Source: Eriocheir sinensis
Taxonomy: Eukaryota; Arthropoda; Malacostraca; Decapoda; Varunidae
Reading direction: 5' to 3'
Length of the DNA stretch: 64,000 bases
Assembly (NCBI RefSeq): GCF_024679095.1
Contig: NW_026111283.1
Coordinates: forward strand, 248,001 to 312,000
Shown in pieces: positions 27,981 to 43,851 of this stretch. Every line of letters begins with the position of its first letter. Within the stretch, counting starts at the first letter, position 1. The position numbers were made by a program, and so were the translations under genes. Below the pieces are notes generated by a model. It did no database searches. It was given only the letters and a program-made list of their open reading frames with translations, and had not been told where the DNA came from.

Positions 27981-30434
27981 TATCGCATTTTTTATAAAAA
28001 TATATATACCAAAATACACATAAATTTTTAAATTTGTATTGAAATAAATATACAAAATGCATATACAGTAAGGTAAATTTGTATTAAAAGAGATACTAAA
28101 AAAATCATATAAAACAATGTAAATTTGTTTCAAAATATATATACGAATACACATATAATAAAGTAGATTTCTATAGAAATATATATACAAAATACATATG
28201 AAATTATGTAAATACGTATAAAAATATATATACAAAATACATATCAAATAATGTAAATTCGTGTCAAAATAAATAAACAAAATATCATGAAAAGAATGTG
28301 TATTTGAATGAAAATAGATAATAGATAATAAATTTGTATAAAATATATATGCAAGATACACATTAAATAATGTAGATATGTATAAAAAAGTATATACAAA
28401 AAACAAATAGAATAATGTAACATCGTATCAAAATAAATACACCGAATATTAATAAAATAATGTAAATTTGTATGAAAATAAAGATGCAAAATGCCCACAA
28501 AATAGCGCATTTCTTATAAAAATATATATACCAAAATACACATAAAATATTTAAATTTGCATTGAAATAAATATACAAAATGCACATACAATAAGGTAAA
28601 TTTGTATTGAAAGAGATATGCAAAAATACATATAAAACAATGTAAATTTGTTTCAAAATATATATACGAATACAAATAAAAAAACGTAGATTTCTATAAA
28701 AATATATATACAAAATACACATAAAATTAATTAAATACGTATAAAAAAACGTATACAAAATACACATAAAATAATGTAATTTCGAATTAAAATAAATGTA
28801 AATTTGAATGAAAATATATAAACAAATACACTTAAAATAACGTAAATTTGTATAAAATATATATGCAAGATACACATTAAATAATGTAAATGTGTATAAA
28901 AAAATATATACAAAAAACAAATAGAATAATGTAAAATCGTATCAAAATAAATACACAGAATATCAATAAAATAATGTAAATTTGTATGAAAATAAAGATG
29001 CCAAATTCCCCAAAATTATCGCATTTTTTATAAAAATATATTTACCAAAATACACATAAAATATTTAAATTTGTATTGAAATAAATATACAAAATGCATA
29101 TACAGTAAGGTAAATTTGTATTAAAAGAGATATTCAAAAATACATATAAAACAATGTAAATTTGTTTCAAAATATATATACGAATACACATAAAATAAAG
29201 TAGATTTCTAAAGAAATATATATACAAAATACATATGAAATTATGTAAATACGTATAAAAATATATATACAAAATACATATCAAATAATGTAAATTCGTG
29301 TCAAAATAAATAAACAAAATATCATGAAAAGAATGTGTATTTGTATGAAAATAGATAATAGATAATAAATTTGTATAAAATATATATGCAAGATACACAT
29401 TAAATAATGAAAATATGTATAAAAAAGTATATACAAAAAACAAATAGAATAATGTAACATCGTATCAAAATAAATACACCGAATATTAATAAAATAATGT
29501 AAATTTGTATGAAAATAAAGCTGCAAAATTCCCATCAAATTGCGCATTTCTTATAAAAATATATATACCAAAATACACATAAAATTAAGAAAATACGTAT
29601 AAAAAACTGTTTAATAAATACACATAAAAAAATGTAAATTCGAATTAAAATAGATAAACAAAATACCAATAAAAGAATGTGTATTTGGATAAATATAAAT
29701 ATACAAAATACACATACAAAATAAACATAAAATAAGGTAGATTTGTAATAAAATATATGTACAAATACACATAAAATAATGTAAATTTATATGAAAATAT
29801 ATATACAAATACACATAAAATACCATGAATTTGTATAAAAATATATATTCAAAATAAATATTAAATAATGTAAAAGCGTATAGAAATATATATACAAAGT
29901 ACATACAAAAAAATGTAAATTCGTATATATATAAATCAACAAAACACCAATAAAATAATATATATTTGAATGAAAATAAATTTACAAAATACACATAACA
30001 TAACTAAAAGTTGTATTAAAATATATATAAAAATACATAGAAATAATTTGAGTTTGTATGAAAATAGATAAAGAAAATACACATACAACTAGGTAGATTT
30101 CTTTTGAAATGTATTTACAAAATAGCCATAAAATATTGTAAATTTGTGTCAAAATATATAAACAAATACACATAAAATAACGTAAATGTGTATGAAAAAT
30201 ATATACAAAATACACATAGAATAATGTCAATTCGTATCAAAATGAATGAGCAGAATTTCAATAAAATAATGTAAATTTGTACGAAAATAAAGATGCAAAA
30301 TGCCCAAAAAATAAAGCATATGTTTATAAAAATACAGATACAAAAATACACATCGAATAATTAAATTTGTATTAAAATTAATATACAAAATGCGTATATA
30401 ATAAGGTAAATTTGTATTGAAAAAATATGCAACA
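27981..30434 (-). repeat. Satellite block 17
   Basis: Minus array, direct relative of 20,085-22,731 with a ~200-bp deletion near 29,590. It holds two diagnostic motifs 1,037 bp apart (28,294 and 29,331). The stretch 28,980-29,575 shares rare variants with 33,915-34,510. It ends at a mutated J1 copy (30,432-30,451). Confidence 0.9.
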
Positions 30435-31674
<1,240 letters not shown>

Positions 31675-32302
31675 ATACATAGAATACTGTAAAATCGTAT
31701 CAAAATAAGTACACAGAATATCAATAAAATAATTTAAATTTGTATGAAAATAAAGATGCAAAATACCCATCAGATAAAGCATTTTTTTTTTAAATACATA
31801 TACAAAAATACACATAGAATAATTAAATTTGTATTAAAATTAATATACAAAATGCACACCTACAATAAGGTAGATTTGTATTGAAAAAAAACGCAAAATA
31901 CAAATAAAACAGTGTAAATTTGTTTCAAAATATATATACGAATACACATAAAATAACGTAGATTTCTATAGAAATATATATACAAAATACACATGAAATT
32001 ATGTAAATGCGAAAAAAATATATATATAAAATACATATTAAGTAATGTAAATTCGTGTCAAAATAAATAAACAAAATATCATGAAAAGAATGTGTATTTG
32101 TATGAAAATAAATAATAGATAATAAATTTTTATGAAATATATATGCAAGATACACATTAAATAATGTAAATATGTATAAAAAAATATATATACAAAAAAC
32201 AAATAGAATAATACAAATAAAATAACGTAAATTTATATAAAACTATATGCAAAAATACACAAAAGTAATTAAATTTGTGTGAAAATAGATATACAAAATA
32301 CA
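31675..32302 (-). repeat. Satellite block 19
   Basis: Minus block between J2 and a reverse copy of the J3 palindrome (32,294-32,313). It resembles 40,555-41,090 and 45,947-46,560. At about 32,013 it keeps an unexpanded version of the site where those two copies carry long (TA)n tracts. Confidence 0.88.
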
Positions 32303-32886
32303 TGTGTATTTTGTATATTTATTTTCATACAAATTGAAATTATTATTTTTTTTTTTTTATATTTTCATACAAATTTTCGTTATTTTATGTGTATTTTGTA
32401 TATTTATTTTTTCTACAAATATACGTTCTTTTATCTGAATTTTGTTTATTGAATCTGAAACGAATTTACCTTATTTTGTATATCTATTTTCATACAAATT
32501 AAAACACTTCTGTGTATTTTTGTACATAGTTTAATATAAATTTACGTTATTTTATGTGTATTTTGTATATTTATATTTATACAAATACACATTCTTTTAT
32601 TGGTATTTTGTATATTTATTTTGATGCGAATTTACATTATTTTATGTGTATTTTGTATACATTTTTTTATACGTATTTACTTCATTTTATGTATATTTTG
32701 TATATATATTTTTATAGAAATGTACGTTATTTTATGTGTATTCGTATATATATTTTGAAACAAATTTACATTGTTTTATATGTATTTTGCATATCTATTT
32801 CAATACAAATTTACCTTATTGTATGTGTTTTTTATATATTTATTTTAATACAAATTTAATTTTTTTATGTGTATTTTGGTATATAT
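32303..32886 (+). repeat. Satellite block 20
   Basis: Plus block. Its start copies 57,695-58,074 directly, and the whole is the inverse of 53,368-53,940. It ends at junction J7 (near 32,887). Confidence 0.87.
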
Positions 32887-35800
32887 GGTAAGGTAAATTT
32901 GTATTGAAAGAGATATTCAAAAATACATATAAAACAATGTAAATTTGTTTCAAAATATATATACGAATACACATAAAATAACGTAGATTTCTATAAAAAT
33001 ATATACAAAATACATATAAAATGAGGTAAATACGTATAAAAAAATGAATACAAAATACACATAAAAATCGTATCAAAATAAATAAACAAAATACCAGTAA
33101 AAGAAAGTGTATTTGTATAAATATAAAAATACAAAATACACAAAAAATATCGTAAATTTGTATAAAACTATATACAAAAATACACAGAAGTTATCAAATT
33201 TGTATGAAAATATATATACAAAATACAGCTAAAATAAGCTAAATTTGAATTGAAATGTACATACAAAATACATAAAATAATGTAAATCTGTATCAAAATA
33301 TTTATACAAATACATATAATAACGTAGATTTCTTTAAAAATATATAAACAAAATACACATTAGGTAATGTAAATACGTATAAAAAATATGTACAAAATAC
33401 ACATATATCATGTAATTCGTATCAAAATAAATAAACAAAATAGCAATAAAATAATGTATATTTGTATGAGAAAACATATACAATAACGCAAATTTCTATA
33501 AAAATATATGTACAAAAATGCACATAAAATAAAGTAAATTTGCATAAAAATATATATACAAAACACACACTAAATAATGTAAATGCGTACATAAAATAAC
33601 CTAAATTTGTATAAAACTATATACAAAAATACACAAAAATAATTTAAATTTGTTTGAAAAGAAATATACAAAATACATATAAAATTAGGTAAATTTGTAT
33701 TGAAATACATATACAAAATACACATCAAATAATGTAAATTTGTATGAAAATATATAAACAAATACGCTAAAAATAACGTAAATTTGTATAAAATATATAT
33801 GCAAGATACACATTAAATAATGTAAATGTATAAAAAAATATATACAAAAAACAAATAGAATAATGTAAAATCGTATCAAAATAAATACACAGAATATCAA
33901 TAAAATAATGTAAATTTGTATGAAAATAAAGATGCAAAATTCCCCAAAATTATCGCATTTTTTATAAAAATATATTTACCAAAATACACATAAAATATTT
34001 AAATTTGTATTGAAATAAATATACAAAATGCATATACAGTAAGGTAAATTTGTATTAAAAGAGATATTCAAAAATACATATAAAACAATGTAAATTTGTT
34101 TCAAAATATATATACGAATACACATAAAATAAAGTAGATTTCTATAGAAATATATATACAAAATACATATGAAATTATGTAAATACGTATAAAAATATAT
34201 ATACAAAATACATATCAAATAATGTAAATTCGTGTCAAAATAAATAAACAAAATATCATGAAAAGAATGTGTATTTGTATGAAAATAGATAATAGATAAT
34301 AAATTTGTATAAAATATATATGCAAGATACACATTAAATAATGTAAATATGTATAAAAAAGTATATACAAAAAACAAATAGAATAATGTAACATCGTATC
34401 AAAATAAATACACCGAATATTAATAAAATAATGTAAATTTGTATGAAAATAAAGCTGCAAAATTCCCATCAAATTGCGCATTTCTTATAAAAATATATAT
34501 ACCAAAATACACATAAAATATTTAAATTTGTATTGAAATAAATATACAAAATGCATATACAGTAAGGTAAATTTGTATTGAAAGAGATATTCAAAAATAC
34601 ATATAAAACAATGTAAATTTGTTTCAAAATATATATACGAATACACATAAAATAAAGTAGATTTCTATAGAAATATATTTACAAAATACATATGAAATTA
34701 TGTAAATACGTATAAAAATATATATACAAAATACATATCAAATAATGTAAATTCGTGCCAAAATAAATAAACAAAATATCATGAAAAGAATGTGTATTTG
34801 TATGAAAATAGATAATAGATAATAAATTTGTATAAAATATATATGTAAGATACACATTAAATAATGTAAATATGTATAAAAACGTATATACAAAAAACAA
34901 ATAGAATAATGTAACATCGTAGCAAAATAAATACACCGAATATTAATAAAATAATGTAAATTTGTATGAAAATAAAGATGCAAAATTCCAATCAAATAGC
35001 GCATTTCTTATAAAAATATATATACCAAAATACACTTAAAATATTTAAATTTGCATTGAAATAAATATACAAAATACACATACAATAAGGTAAACTTGTA
35101 TTGAAAGAGATATGCAAAAATAAATAATGTAAATGTGTATAAAAAAATATATACAAAAAACAAATAGAATAATGTAGAATCGTATCAAAATAAATACACA
35201 GAATATCAATAAAATAATGTAAATTTGTATGAAAATAAAGATGCAAAATTCCCCAAAATTATCGCATTTTTTATAAAAGTATATATACCAAAATACACAT
35301 AAAATATTTAAATTTGTATTGAAATAAATATACAAAATGCATATTCAGTTAGGTAAATTTGTATTAAAAGAGATATTCAAAAATACATATAAAACAATGT
35401 AAATTTGTTTCAAAATATATATACGTTTACACATAAAATAAAGTAGATTTCTATAGAAATATATATACAACATACATATGAAATTATGTAAATACGTATA
35501 CAAATATATATACAAAATACATATCAAATAATGTAAATTCGTGTCAAAATAAATAAACAAAATATCATGAAAAGAATGTGTATTTGTATGAAAATAGATA
35601 ATAGATAATAAATTTGTATAAAATATATATGCATGATACACATTAAATAATGTAAATATATATAAAAAAGAATTTACAAAAAACAAATAGAATAATGTAA
35701 AATCGTATCAAAATAAATACACCGAATATTGATAAAATAATGTAAATTTGTATGAAAATAGAGATGCAAAATTCCCATAAAATAGCGCATTTCTTATAAA

Positions 35801-36859
35801 AATATATATACCAAAATACACATAAAATATTTTAATTTGTATTGAAATAAATATACAAAATGCACATACAATAAGGTAAATTTGTATTGAAAGATATATG
35901 CAAAAATACATATAAAACAATGTAAATTTGTTTCAAAATAATAATACGAATACAAATAAAAAACGTAGATTTCTATAAAAATATATATACAAAATACACA
36001 TAAAATTAAGTAAATACGTATAAAAAAATGTATACAAAATACACATAAAATAATGTAAATTCGATTTAAAATAAATAAACAAAATACCAATAAAAGAATG
36101 TGTATTTGGATAAATATAAATATACAAAATACATATACAAAATAAACATAAAATAAGGTAGATTTGTAATAAAATATATGTACAAAATACACATAAAATA
36201 ATGTAAATTTATATGAAAATATATATACAAATACACATAAAATACCATGAATTTGTATAAAAATATATATTCAAAATAAATATTAAATAATGTAAAAGCG
36301 TATAAAAAATATATATACAAAGTACATATAAAATAATGTAAATTCGTATCAATATAAATCAACAAAACACCAGTAAAATAATATATATTTGAATGAAAAT
36401 AAATTTACAAAATACACATAACATAACTAAAAGTTGTATTAAAATATATACAAAAATACATAGAAATAATTTGAGTATGAAAATAGATATACAAAATACA
36501 CATAAAACTAGGTAAATTTCTTTTGAAATGTATATACAGAATAGCCATAAAATATTGTAAATTTGTGAAAAAATATTTAAACAAATACACATAAAATAAC
36601 TTAAATTTGTATGAAAAACATATACAAAATACACATAGAATAATGTCAATTCGTATCAAAATGAATGAGCAGAATATCAATAAAATAATGTAAATTTGTA
36701 TGAAAATAAAGATGCAAAATACCCAAAAAATAAAGCATATGTTTATAAAAATACAGATACAAAAATACACATCGAATAATTAAATTTGTATTAAAATTAA
36801 TATACAAAATGCATATATAATAAGGTAAATTTGTATCGAAAACATATGCAACATACACG
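32887..36859 (-). repeat. Satellite block 21 (longest block)
   Basis: Almost 4 kb in one orientation. 32,887-34,200 is the inverse of 52,047-53,367. 33,060-33,775 is a direct copy of 44,620-45,337. A 523-bp step separates diagnostic motifs at 34,265 and 34,788, and 786 bp separates the next at 35,574, so higher-order unit length varies here. It ends at J1 (36,851-36,870). Confidence 0.9.
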
Positions 36860-38109
36860 TTTACTCATACATATTTATATTATTTTATAGGTATTTTGTT
36901 TATTTATTTTGATACGAATTACATGATTATATGTGTATTTTGTACATATTTTTTTATACGTATTTACATTATTTAATGTGTATTTTGTTTATATATTTTC
37001 ATACAAATTTACGTTATTATATGTGTATTTGTATAAATATTTTGATACAAATTTACTTTATTTCATGTATTTTGTATATATATTTCAATTCAAATTTAGC
37101 TTATTTTGTGTGTATTTTGTATATATTTTCATACAAATTTAATTACTTCTGTGTATTTTTGTATATAGTTTTATATAAATTTACGTGATTTTATGTGTAT
37201 TTTGTATATTTATATTTATACAAATACACACTCTTTTATTGGTATTTTGTTTATTTATTTTGATACGAATTTACATTATTTTATGTGTATTTTGTATACA
37301 TTTTTTTATACGTATTTACTTCATTTTATGTGTATTTTGTATATATATTTTTATAGAAATCTACGTTATTTTATGTGTATTCGTATATATATTTTGAAAC
37401 AAATTTACATTGTTTTATATGTATTTTGCATATCTATTTCAATACAAATTTACCTTATTGTATGTGTTTTTTGTATATTTATTTTAATACAAACTTAATT
37501 TTTTGAAGTGTATTTTGGCATATATATTTTTATAAATAAGAAAAATGCGTTTTTTTATGGGTATTTTGTTTCTTTATTTTCATACAAATTTACATTATTT
37601 TATTAATATTCTGTGTATTTATTTTGATTACATTATTCCATTTGTGTTTTGTACATATATTTTTATACAAATTTACGTTATTTTAAGTGTATTTGTTTAT
37701 GTATTTTCATTCAAATTTACATTATTTTATGCGTATTTTGTGTATGTATTTCAACACAAATTTACCTAATTTTTTGTGTATTTTGTATATTTATTTTCAT
37801 ATAAATTTAAAATATTTTTGTGTATTTTTGTATATAGTTTGATAACATTTTAGGTTATTTTATGTGTATTTTGTATATCTATTTTCAAACAAATACACAT
37901 TCTTTTATTGATATTTTGTTTATTTATTTTGACGCGAATTTTATGTGAATTTGTTTTCATTTCATACAAATTTACATTATTTTATGTGTATTTTGTACAT
38001 GTATTTAAATACAAATTTAACTAATTATATGTGTATTTTGTATATCTATTTTCATACAAATTGAAATTTATTTTTTTGTTTTTTTGTATATATTTTTATT
38101 CAAATTTTC
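36860..38109 (+). repeat. Satellite block 22
   Basis: Plus block between J1 and J6 (near 38,110). An internal joint near 37,939 links the monomer with GACGCGAATT to one reading TTTATGTGAATTTG. The same joint occurs in inverse at 61,851. Confidence 0.9.
37197..37865 (+). repeat. 15-monomer higher-order cassette (~669 bp)
   Basis: A full cassette with the same variant order as 23,067-23,741. A small deletion in the monomer near 37,625 removes the usual GATACGATTTTAC core. Confidence 0.85.
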
Positions 38110-39092
38110 GTAATCTGATAAAAATATATATACCAAAATACACATAAAATATTTAAATTTGCATTGAAATAAATATACAAAATGCACATACAATAAGGTA
38201 AATTTGTATTGAAAGAGATATGCAAAAACACATATAAAACAATGTAAATTTGTTTCAAAATATATATACGAATACAAATAAAAAAACGTAGATTTCTATA
38301 AAAATATATATACAAGTTACACATAAAATTAGGTAAATACGTATAAAAAAATGTATACAAAATACACATAAAATAATGTAAATTCGAGTTAAAATAAAAA
38401 AAAACAAAAAATACCAATAAAAGAATTTGTATTTGGATAAATATAAATATACAAAATACACATACAAAATAAACATAAAATAAGGTAGATTTTGTAAAAA
38501 AATATATGTACAAAATACACATAAAATAATGTAAATTTATATAAAAATATATATACAAATACACATAAAATACCATGAATTTGTATAAAAATATATATTC
38601 AAAATAAATATTAAATAATGTAAAAGCGTATAAAAATATATATACAAAGTACATATAAAATAATGTAAATTTGTATCAATATAAATCATCAAAACACCAA
38701 TAAAATAATATATATTTGAATGAAAATAAATTTACAAAATACACATAAAACTAGGTAAATTTCTTTTGAAATGTATATACAAAATAGCCATAAAATATTG
38801 TAAATTTGTGTCAAAATATATAACCAAATACACATAAAATAACGTAAATTTGTATGAAAAATATATACAAAATACACATAGAATAATGTCAATTCGTATC
38901 AAAATGAATGAGCAGAATATCAATAAAATAATGTAAATTTGTATGAAAATAAAGATGCAAAATACCCAAAAAATAAAGCATATGTTTATAAAATACAGAT
39001 ACAAAATACACATCGAATAATTAAATTTGTATTAAAATTAATATAAAAATGCGTATATAATAAGGTAAATTTGTATTGAAAAATATGCAACA
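38110..39092 (-). repeat. Satellite block 23
   Basis: Minus block between J6 and J1 (39,090-39,109). It is a direct copy of 48,547-49,619 and the inverse of 60,603-61,675. Relative to those copies it lacks about 100 bp near 38,745. Confidence 0.9.
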
Positions 39093-40554
39093 TACACGTT
39101 TACTCATACAAATTTATATTATTTTATTGGTATTTTGTTTATTGATTTTGATACGAATTACATGATTATATGTGTATTTTGTACATATTTTTTTTATACG
39201 TATTTACATTATTTAATGTGTATTTTGTTTATATATTTTCATACAAATTTACGTTATTATATGTGTATTTGTATAAATATTTTGATACAAATTTACTTTA
39301 TTTCATGTATTTTGTATATATATTTCAATTCAAATTTAGCTTATTTTGTGTATTTTGTATATATTTTCATACAAATTTAATTACTTCTGTGTATTTTTGT
39401 ATATAGTTTTATATAAATTTACGTGATTTTATGTGTATTTTGTATATTTATATTTATACAAATACACACTCTTTTATTGGTATTTTGTTTATTTATTTTG
39501 ATACGAATTTACATTATTTTGTGTGTTTTTTGTATACATTTTTTTATATGTATTTACTTCATTTTATGTGTATTTTGTATATATATTTTAATAGAAATCT
39601 ACGTTATTTTATGTGTATTCGTATATATATTTTGAAACAAATTTACATTGTTTTATATGTATTTTGCATATCTATTTCAATACAAATTTACCTTATTGTA
39701 TGTGTTTTTGTATATTTATTTTAATACAAATTAAATTTTTTGATGTGTATTTTGAATATATATTTTATAAATAAAAAAAATGCGTTATTTTATGGGTATT
39801 TTGCTTCTTTATTTTCATACAAATTTACATTATTTTATTAATATTCTGTGTATTTATTTTGATACGATTTTACATTATTCTATTTGTGTTTTGTACATAT
39901 TGTTTTATACAAATTTACGTTATTTTAAGTGTATTTGTTTATGTATTTTCATTCAAATTTACATTATTTTATGTGTATTTTGTGTATGTATTTCAATACA
40001 AATTTACCTAATTTTATGTGTATTTTGTATATTTATTTTCATACAAATTTAAAATATTTTTGTGTATTTTTGTATATAGTTTGATACAAATTTAGGTTAT
40101 TTTATGTGTATTTTGTATATCTATTTTCATACAAATACACATTCTTTTATTGATATTTTGTTTATTTATTTTGACGCAGATTTACATTATTTAATGTGTA
40201 TTTTGTATATATATTTTTATACGTATTTACATCATTTCATGTGTATTTTGTATTGTTTTAAACAAATTTATATTATTTAATGTGTATTTTGTATATATAT
40301 ATTTATACAAATACGCATTCTTTTCTTGGTATTTTGTTTATTTATTTTGATACTAATTTACATTATTTTATGTGTATTTTGTATACATTTTTTATACGTA
40401 TTTACTTAATTTTATGTGTATTTTGTATATATATTTTTATAGAAATCTACCTTATTTCATGTGTATTAATATATATATTTTGAAACAAATTTACATTGCT
40501 TATATGTATTTTGCATATCTATTTTTGTGTATTCTGTATTTATTTTTGTTATAC
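39093..40554 (+). repeat. Satellite block 24
   Basis: Plus block between J1 and J2 (40,543-40,562). It is a direct copy of 49,620-51,046 and the inverse of 58,878-60,602, except that the latter carries a ~290-bp (TA)n at the equivalent of 40,285. Confidence 0.9.
39435..40107 (+). repeat. 15-monomer higher-order cassette (~673 bp)
   Basis: A full cassette, nearly identical in variant order to those at 37,197 and 49,955. After it, a second, distinguishable series starts with the monomer containing GACGC. Confidence 0.85.
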
Positions 40555-40757
40555 ATTGAATAATGTAAAATCGTATCAAAATAAGTACACAGAATATCAA
40601 TAAAATAATTTAAATTTGTATGAAAATAAAGATGCAAAATACCCATGAGATAAAGCATTTTTTTATAAATACATATACAAAAATACACATAGAATAATTA
40701 AATTTGTATTAAAATTAATATACAAAATGCACATATAAATATATATATATATAAATA

Positions 40758-40856
<99 letters not shown>

Positions 40857-40857
40857 C

Positions 40858-40937
<80 letters not shown>

Positions 40938-41534
40938 AAATACATATTAAGTAATGTAAATTCGTGTCAAAATAAATAAACAAAATATCATGAAAAGAAT
41001 ATGTATTTGTATGAAAATAAATAATATATAATAAATTTGTATAAAATATATATGCAAGAGACACATTAAATAATGTAAATATGTATAAAAAAAATATATA
41101 CAAAAAACAAATAGAATAATTTAAAATCGTATCAAAATGAATGCAACGAATATTAATAAAATAATGTAAATTTGTATGTAAATAAAGATGCAAAATTCCC
41201 ATCAAATAGCGCATTTCTTATAAAAATATATATACCAAAATACACATAAAATATTTAAATTTGTATTAAAATAAATATACAAAATGCACATACAATAAGG
41301 TAAACTTTTATTGAAAGAGATATGCAAAAATACATATAAAACAATGTAAATTTGTTTCAAAATATATATAAGAATACACATAAAATGACGTAGATTTCTA
41401 TAAAAATATATATACAAAATACACATAAAATGAGGTAAATACGTATTAAAAAATGTAAACAAAATACATATAAAATAATATAAATTCGAAACAAAATAAA
41501 TAAACAAAATACCAATAAAAGAATGTGTATTTGT
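40555..41534 (-). repeat. Satellite block 25, with (TA)n
   Basis: Minus block between J2 and J8 (near 41,535). It is the inverse of 62,677-63,631. The (TA)n tract at 40,738-40,930 replaces about 185 bp (four monomers) present in that inverse copy. Confidence 0.9.
40738..40930. repeat. (TA)n tract, ~190 bp, interrupted
   Basis: Alternating TA with imperfect ends and one central break (AACTATAAAT near 40,855). The right flank (AAAATACATATTAAGTAATG) matches that of the tract at 46,287-46,400 and of the unexpanded site at 32,020. Confidence 0.95.
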
Positions 41535-43851
41535 TCTGTGTATTTTTGTATATAGTTTTATACAAATTTACGATATTTTATGTGTATTTTGTATATTTAT
41601 ATTTATACAAATAAACATTCTTTTACTGGTATTTTGTTTATTTATTTTGATACGATTTTTATGTGTATTTTGTATTCATTTTTTTTATACGTATTTACTT
41701 CATTTTATGTGTATTTTGTATATATTTTTATAGAAATCAACATTATTTTATGTATATTCGTATATATATTTTGAAACAAATTTACATTGTTTTATATGTA
41801 TTTTGCATATCTATTTCAATACAAATTTACCTTACAGTATCTGCATTTTTTATATTTATTTTAATACAAATTTTAATATTTTATGTGTATTTTGGTATAT
41901 ATATTTTTATAAAAAATGCGTTATTTTATGGCTATTTTGCATCTTTATTTTCATACAACTTTACATTATTTAATTAATATTCTGTGTATTTATTTTGATA
42001 CGATTTTACATTATTCTATTTGTGTTTTGTATATATTTTTTTATACATATTTACATTATTTAATTAGTATTTTGTATATATATTTGATACAAATTTATGT
42101 GATTTTAGGTGTATATGTTTATATATTTTCATTCAAATTTCCATTATTTTATGTGTATTTTGTATATGTATTTCAATACAAATTTACCTAATTTTATGTG
42201 TATTTTGTATATTTATTTTCATACAAATTTAAATTATTTTTGTGTATTGTTTAACTTAGGTTATTTTATGAGTATTTTGTATATCTATTTTCATACAAAT
42301 ACACATTCTTTTATTGATATTTTGATTATTTATTTTGACAATAATTTAAATTATTTAATGTGTATTTTGTATATATATTTTTATACGTATTTACATCATT
42401 TCATGTGTATTTTGTATATATATTTCTATAGAAATCTACGTTATATTATGTGTATTCGTATATAGATTTTTAAACAAATTTACACTTTTATGTGTATTTT
42501 GCGTATTTTTTCAATACAAATTTACCTTATTATATATGCATTTTGTATATTAATTTTAATACAAATTTAATTATTCTATGTTTATTTTTGTATATGTATT
42601 TTTATAAAAATATGCTTTTTTTTATGGGTATTTTGCATCTTTATTTTCATACAAATTTACGTTATTTTATTGATATTCTGCTCATTCATTTTGATACGAT
42701 TTGACATTATTTTATGTGTATTTTGTATATATTTTTCATACAAATTTACGTTATTTTATGTGTATTTGTTTATATATTTTGACACAAATTTACAATATTT
42801 TATGGGTATTTTGTATATATATTTCAAAAGAAATTTACCTAGTTTTATGTGTATTTTGAGTATCTCTTTTTATACAAACTCAAATTATTTATATGTATTT
42901 TTGTATATATTTCAATACTAATTTTAGTTATGTTATGTGTATTTTGTAAATCTATTTTCATTCAAATATATATTATTTTATTGGTATTTTGTTGATTTAT
43001 ATTGATACGAATTTACATTATTTTATATGTACTTTTTATATATATTTTTAAACGCATTTACATTATTTAATATTTATTTTGAATATATAATTTTATACAA
43101 ATTCATGGTATTTTATGTGTATTTGTATATATATTTTCATATAAATTAACATTATTTTATGTGTATTTTGTACATATATTTCATTACAAATCTACCTTAT
43201 TTTATGTTTATTTTGAATGTGTATTTTGTACATTTATTTTTATACACGTTTACTCATACAAATTTATATTATTTTATTGGTATTTTGTTTATTTATTTTG
43301 ATACGAATTATATGATTATATGTGTATTTTGTACACATTTTTTTATACGTATTTACATTATTTAATGTGTATTTTGTTTATATATTTTCATACAAATTTA
43401 CGTTATTATATGTGTATTTGTAGAAATATTTTGATATAAATTTACTTTATTTCATGTATTTTGTATATATATTTCAATTCAAATTTAGCTTATTTTGTGT
43501 GTATTTTGTATATATTTTCATACAAATTTAATTACTTCTGTGTATTTTTGTATATAGTTTTATATAAATTTACGTTATTTTATGTGTATTTTGTATATTT
43601 ATATTTATACAAATACACATTCTTTTATTGGTATTTTGTTCATTTATTTTGATACGAATTTACTTTATTTTATGTGTATTTTGTATACATTTTTTTATAC
43701 GTATTTACTTCATTTTATGTGTATTTTGTATATATATTTTTATAGAAATCTACGTTATTTTATGTGTATTCGTATACATATTTTGAAAAAAATTTACATT
43801 GGTTTATAAGTATTTTGCATATCTACTTCAATATAAATTTACCTTATTGTA
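41535..43851 (+). repeat. Satellite block 26
   Basis: Plus block. 41,535-42,330 is the inverse of 61,870-62,676. 42,490-43,240 resembles 10,798-11,390 and 60,610-61,300. Near 43,243 the right half of J1 is joined to another plus monomer, so no orientation change occurs there. It ends in a switch near 43,852 not seen elsewhere. Confidence 0.88.
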
